DNA of 64,000 nucleotides from an uncultured Clostridia bacterium (GTDB lineage Bacteria > Bacillota > Clostridia > Christensenellales > Borkfalkiaceae), in assembly GCA_934271275.1 (NCBI GenBank), contig CAKQRD010000004.1:108447-172446 (forward strand), read 5' to 3'. The notes beneath the pieces are model-generated. The model was not told where the DNA came from. It saw only the letters and a list, made by a program, of their open reading frames with translations, and ran no database searches. Below are positions 61,695-64,000 of the stretch, piece after piece. The stretch's first letter is position 1; every line of letters begins with the position of its first letter. A program made the position numbers and the translations under genes.

Positions 61695-61930
61695 AATACT
61701 TTGACCCTTATATAGAATAGCCCTTCTTTACTGTTGCAAGAAATGTAAGATACATTGTCTCCCTTATTAAAACAGTACCTCAATTTCTTTGCAAACGCTT
61801 CTTGGGTCAATTCTGTATCAAAAAGATATGTTGACTCAGTTATCTTTTCGGCAGATGTCTCAGCAACAAACTGATAAAACCTTTCATAGCTATTTCCATT
61901 TTTCACATCATACGTAACTATTCGTTTCAT
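61691..61930 (-). CDS. Small Cas2/VapD-like (ferredoxin-fold) protein, overlapping hsdS
   Basis: The 79-residue protein begins RIVTYDVKNGNSYERFYQFV, then ITESTYLFDTELTQEAFAKK and GDNVSYISC. This alternates as in Cas2/SinR-like folds: a first strand ending in Y-D, a helix, a strand T-Y-L-F, a helix, then D-x-V. It lacks CRISPR neighbours. The gene lies seven bases after the DUF6680-like gene and overlaps the hsdS start by four bases, so its synthesis is coupled to HsdS. The fold is inferred by pattern; the function is unknown. Confidence 0.6.
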   Translation of the reverse strand: MKRIVTYDVKNGNSYERFYQFVAETSAEKITESTYLFDTELTQEAFAKKLRYCFNKGDNVSYISCNSKEGLFYIRVKVL

Positions 61931-61937
61931 AATAACC

Positions 61938-62534
61938 TTACCTTTTTCCGGTTTTTTTGCCTTGATTCATCATTTCAGCAAAACGAGCAAGTTTTTCAAA
62001 TCCATCCGGGTTCTCTAATGCCTTTAACGCAATTTGCATACCTAATTGTTCAGAAGACGATTGTCCGGTGCTATTATCTTGAGCTGCAATAGCAGTTGCT
62101 TGAGAAAGTTGAGCTTTACGTAAAAGTTCTTCTTCTGTGATTTTTGTGGCTAAACCTTGTGGAAAATAAAAGTGTTTTATGTTTTCCCAATCTATACTTT
62201 TGTATCCAATATTTTTTGCTATTTTTTCTAATAGTTTTAAGTATTTGTCATTAGTCGTGCTTGCAAGCATAGGATTTGTTGCTCCAGCATCGGCTGCATT
62301 TAAAAAATCCGTCCAGGCTTTCCTCACATCGGAATCTTTATGAAAAATGACTTCTACTTTGTTTAATGCTTCAACATTTTCTTTATCAGCAATTAAATAC
62401 CTATGAGACATTAGAATTTCAAAAATACAAATTTTCAATTTTCTCGTTTCGGATACCCTTTGAACAATTAAAGTGATAATAGTCGCAACAAGCCCAGACC
62501 CCACAGCTGCGACAATAATGCTAACAATATCCAT
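61938..62534 (-). CDS. Membrane-anchored DUF6680-like protein in the hsd operon
   Basis: The 198-residue protein starts with one membrane helix (IVSIIVAAVGSGLVATIITL). Its soluble domain has LMSHRYLIADKENVEALNKV and VRKAWTDFLNAA, the pattern I associate with DUF6680. The C-terminal third is Gln/Ser/Ala-rich, ending in a helix (FEKLARFAEMMNQG). It has a good ribosome binding site (AAAGGAGAAAT). It sits between hsdM and the Cas2-like gene, an unusual place for a membrane protein in a type I system. Confidence 0.7.
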   Translation of the reverse strand: MDIVSIIVAAVGSGLVATIITLIVQRVSETRKLKICIFEILMSHRYLIADKENVEALNKVEVIFHKDSDVRKAWTDFLNAADAGATNPMLASTTNDKYLKLLEKIAKNIGYKSIDWENIKHFYFPQGLATKITEEELLRKAQLSQATAIAAQDNSTGQSSSEQLGMQIALKALENPDGFEKLARFAEMMNQGKKTGKR

Positions 62535-62546
62535 TATATTTCTCCT

Positions 62547-64000
62547 TTAGTTTAACCCTAATTCTTCAAGATATTTTGCCATCTGCTTCTCAACTTCGGC
62601 AATTTTAATTTTTAAGTCCGCAATTTCTGCATTCACCTCATCAATATCTACGATTTCTTCTTCCTCGAAGGTATCAACGTAGCGAGCAATATTCAAATTG
62701 TATTCATTTTCGACGATTTCATCTAGTGTTGCTACATGACTATATTTCTCAATCTCAGCATTTGCCCCGTTTCGGAATGCTTGATAAGTCGTGACTATCT
62801 TTGTAATATTTGCAGATTCTAGCACATTTTTCGCCTTGTCCTTCTTAAATTCCTTGGACGCATCTACAAAGAGAATGTCCGTCGTTTTCCTTCCTTTGCG
62901 GAATACAATAATACACGCAGGAATAGACGTGCCGTAGAAAAGGTTTTCGGGAAGCCCGATAACTGCATCAATCAGATTTTTTTCTATAACGGTCTGCCTG
63001 ATGCGACCTTCGCTAGCGCCACGGAAAAGAACGCCGTGAGGAGCAACTGCTGCGACTCGACCGTTACCGCTCATACTTGCAATCATATGAAGAAGAAACG
63101 CCCAATCTCCTTTGCTCGCCGGTGGAATCCCCATATCGAAGCGATGCCAACGATCAAGATTTGCCTCCATCTTAAATTCTTTCTTTTTGGTTTTCTTTTT
63201 GCCGGAATCCGTTTCATCATCGTCTACGGAGACCTCTCCTCCGGGATTAAAGCCTTCTGCCCACTTATCTTTACTAAACGGCATATTAGCTACGATACAA
63301 TCAAACTTCATCAAGTTTCCGTCGCTGTCAAGGTGTTGTGGGTTTGCAAGTGTATCACCCCACTTGATATTCGCATCTTTGATGCCGTGAATAAACATAT
63401 TCATTCGTGCCATAGAGATAGCGGAGCTGTTTACTTCTTGACCGTATATCTGCACATTGTCAAAGCCGCCTTTACGAGCCGCGCGGATTAAAAGGGAACC
63501 CGAACCGCACGTCGGGTCGTATACACGGTCATTCGCCGTGGGAGCGACGATTTGTGCCATAATTTCCGATACCTGTTGAGGAGTGAAGAAACTCCCTGCT
63601 TTTTTCCCCGCCAGTGTGGCAAATTCGCCTATCATATATTCATATGCATCGCCGATAACGTCAGCAGGAATCTGCCCTTCCTTCGTCTCTATGTTGCGAG
63701 GTCTCAGGTTGAGATTTGCAAAGTCATTCAAAAGATTGCGAAGAATAGGATTCTTCTGTTCCTTTTTACCCAAATTGCTTTCACTATTGAAGTCAATGCC
63801 ACGGAAAATACCGTTTAGAATTGCATTGGAACTTTCAATACCCGTTAATGCTTCGCTGATTTTGTTTCCGAGATCAGTAGCAAACTGATTTTCAAGAAGA
63901 TAATCAAAGGTGTCTTCATTCTTAAGCGTAAACGGAAGATTATCAATCTGTCTTTCCAGACGAATGCCTTCATATTTTTCTTTCAAATCGTCAACGCTTT
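62547..64000 (-). CDS. hsdM: Type I restriction enzyme methylase subunit (HsdM), N-terminus outside window
   Basis: HsdM methylates adenine in the target site. The frame is open to the window edge, so the start and N-terminal helices are missing; about 484 codons are visible. Marks are GSFFTPQQVSEIMAQIV, the SAM-binding DPTCGSGSLLIRAA, the catalytic ANMPFSKD (N-x-P-F) and GDWAFLLHMI. A lysine-rich insertion (SGKKKTKKKEFKME) interrupts the domain after the catalytic motif. It is the first hsd gene visible in the operon. Confidence 0.95.
   Translation of the reverse strand, partial: SVDDLKEKYEGIRLERQIDNLPFTLKNEDTFDYLLENQFATDLGNKISEALTGIESSNAILNGIFRGIDFNSESNLGKKEQKNPILRNLLNDFANLNLRPRNIETKEGQIPADVIGDAYEYMIGEFATLAGKKAGSFFTPQQVSEIMAQIVAPTANDRVYDPTCGSGSLLIRAARKGGFDNVQIYGQEVNSSAISMARMNMFIHGIKDANIKWGDTLANPQHLDSDGNLMKFDCIVANMPFSKDKWAEGFNPGGEVSVDDDETDSGKKKTKKKEFKMEANLDRWHRFDMGIPPASKGDWAFLLHMIASMSGNGRVAAVAPHGVLFRGASEGRIRQTVIEKNLIDAVIGLPENLFYGTSIPACIIVFRKGRKTTDILFVDASKEFKKDKAKNVLESANITKIVTTYQAFRNGANAEIEKYSHVATLDEIVENEYNLNIARYVDTFEEEEIVDIDEVNAEIADLKIKIAEVEKQMAKYLEELGLN

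Noticed and set aside
61691..61930. Evidence for a CRISPR-Cas system from the Cas2-like protein
   Set aside because: No cas1, no other cas gene and no repeat array are visible; the gene is part of the hsd operon.
1..64000. tRNA and rRNA genes
   Set aside because: The intergenic gaps were read for cloverleaf motifs and rRNA-like sequence; none was recognised. A covariance search would be decisive.

Overview
The window looks like chromosomal DNA of a spore-forming member of the Clostridia. It carries Firmicutes-type gene orders (pcrA-ligA, rpmB/asp23/fakA/recG, metG-tatD-rsmA, yicC-gmk-rpoZ, priA-def-fmt-rsmB-rlmN-rsgA-rpe) and sporulation genes (spmA, spmB, sigK, a YtxC-like gene and a tiny spoVM). 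It also has an anaerobe's oxidative-stress operon (perR, reverse rubrerythrin, rubredoxin). The genus cannot be named from the sequence; an uncultured gut lineage is a guess from the style of the lipoprotein and intergenic repeats. Layout: 1-825 is the 5' part of a riboflavin ECF transporter gene under an FMN riboswitch. 905-13447 holds a degenerate DeoC-like protein, small membrane proteins, rsfS, a nadD-yqeK fusion, a MATE exporter, a lipoprotein, recG, fakA and asp23. 13586-18835 holds rpmB, a degenerate ~32-bp repeat array, rdgB, rsmA, a candidate structured RNA, tatD and metG. 19019-23028 holds spmAB, two long palindromes, a divergent XRE/SHOCT pair around a consensus promoter with operators, the PerR operon and spoVM. 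23029-33983 is a long co-directional housekeeping block (galM, rpe, rsgA, rlmN, rsmB, fmt, def, priA, rpoZ, gmk, yicC) that lacks several usual members (prpC, prkC, coaBC, remA). 34115-42464 holds ligA, pcrA, ytxC and a Ca2+-type ATPase. 42593-53817 holds a phosphoribosyltransferase, a two-component system, a flavodiiron protein, a second MATE exporter, thyA-folA, an SDR, a TM1266-like regulator, sigK, a membrane protein and degV. From about 54437 the character changes. A gene-poor stretch and a tyrosine-integrase fragment lead into a visibly AT-richer, all-minus-strand type I restriction-modification operon running off the right edge. Transcription order there is hsdM, a membrane-anchored DUF6680-like gene, a Cas2-like small gene, hsdS, a gene remnant, rhuM, hsdR and a YgjP-like metallopeptidase gene. 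This acquired defence island is the most unusual part of the window, because two non-canonical genes sit between the M and S subunits and the smaller one overlaps the hsdS start. No tRNA, rRNA, CRISPR array or complete insertion sequence was recognised.
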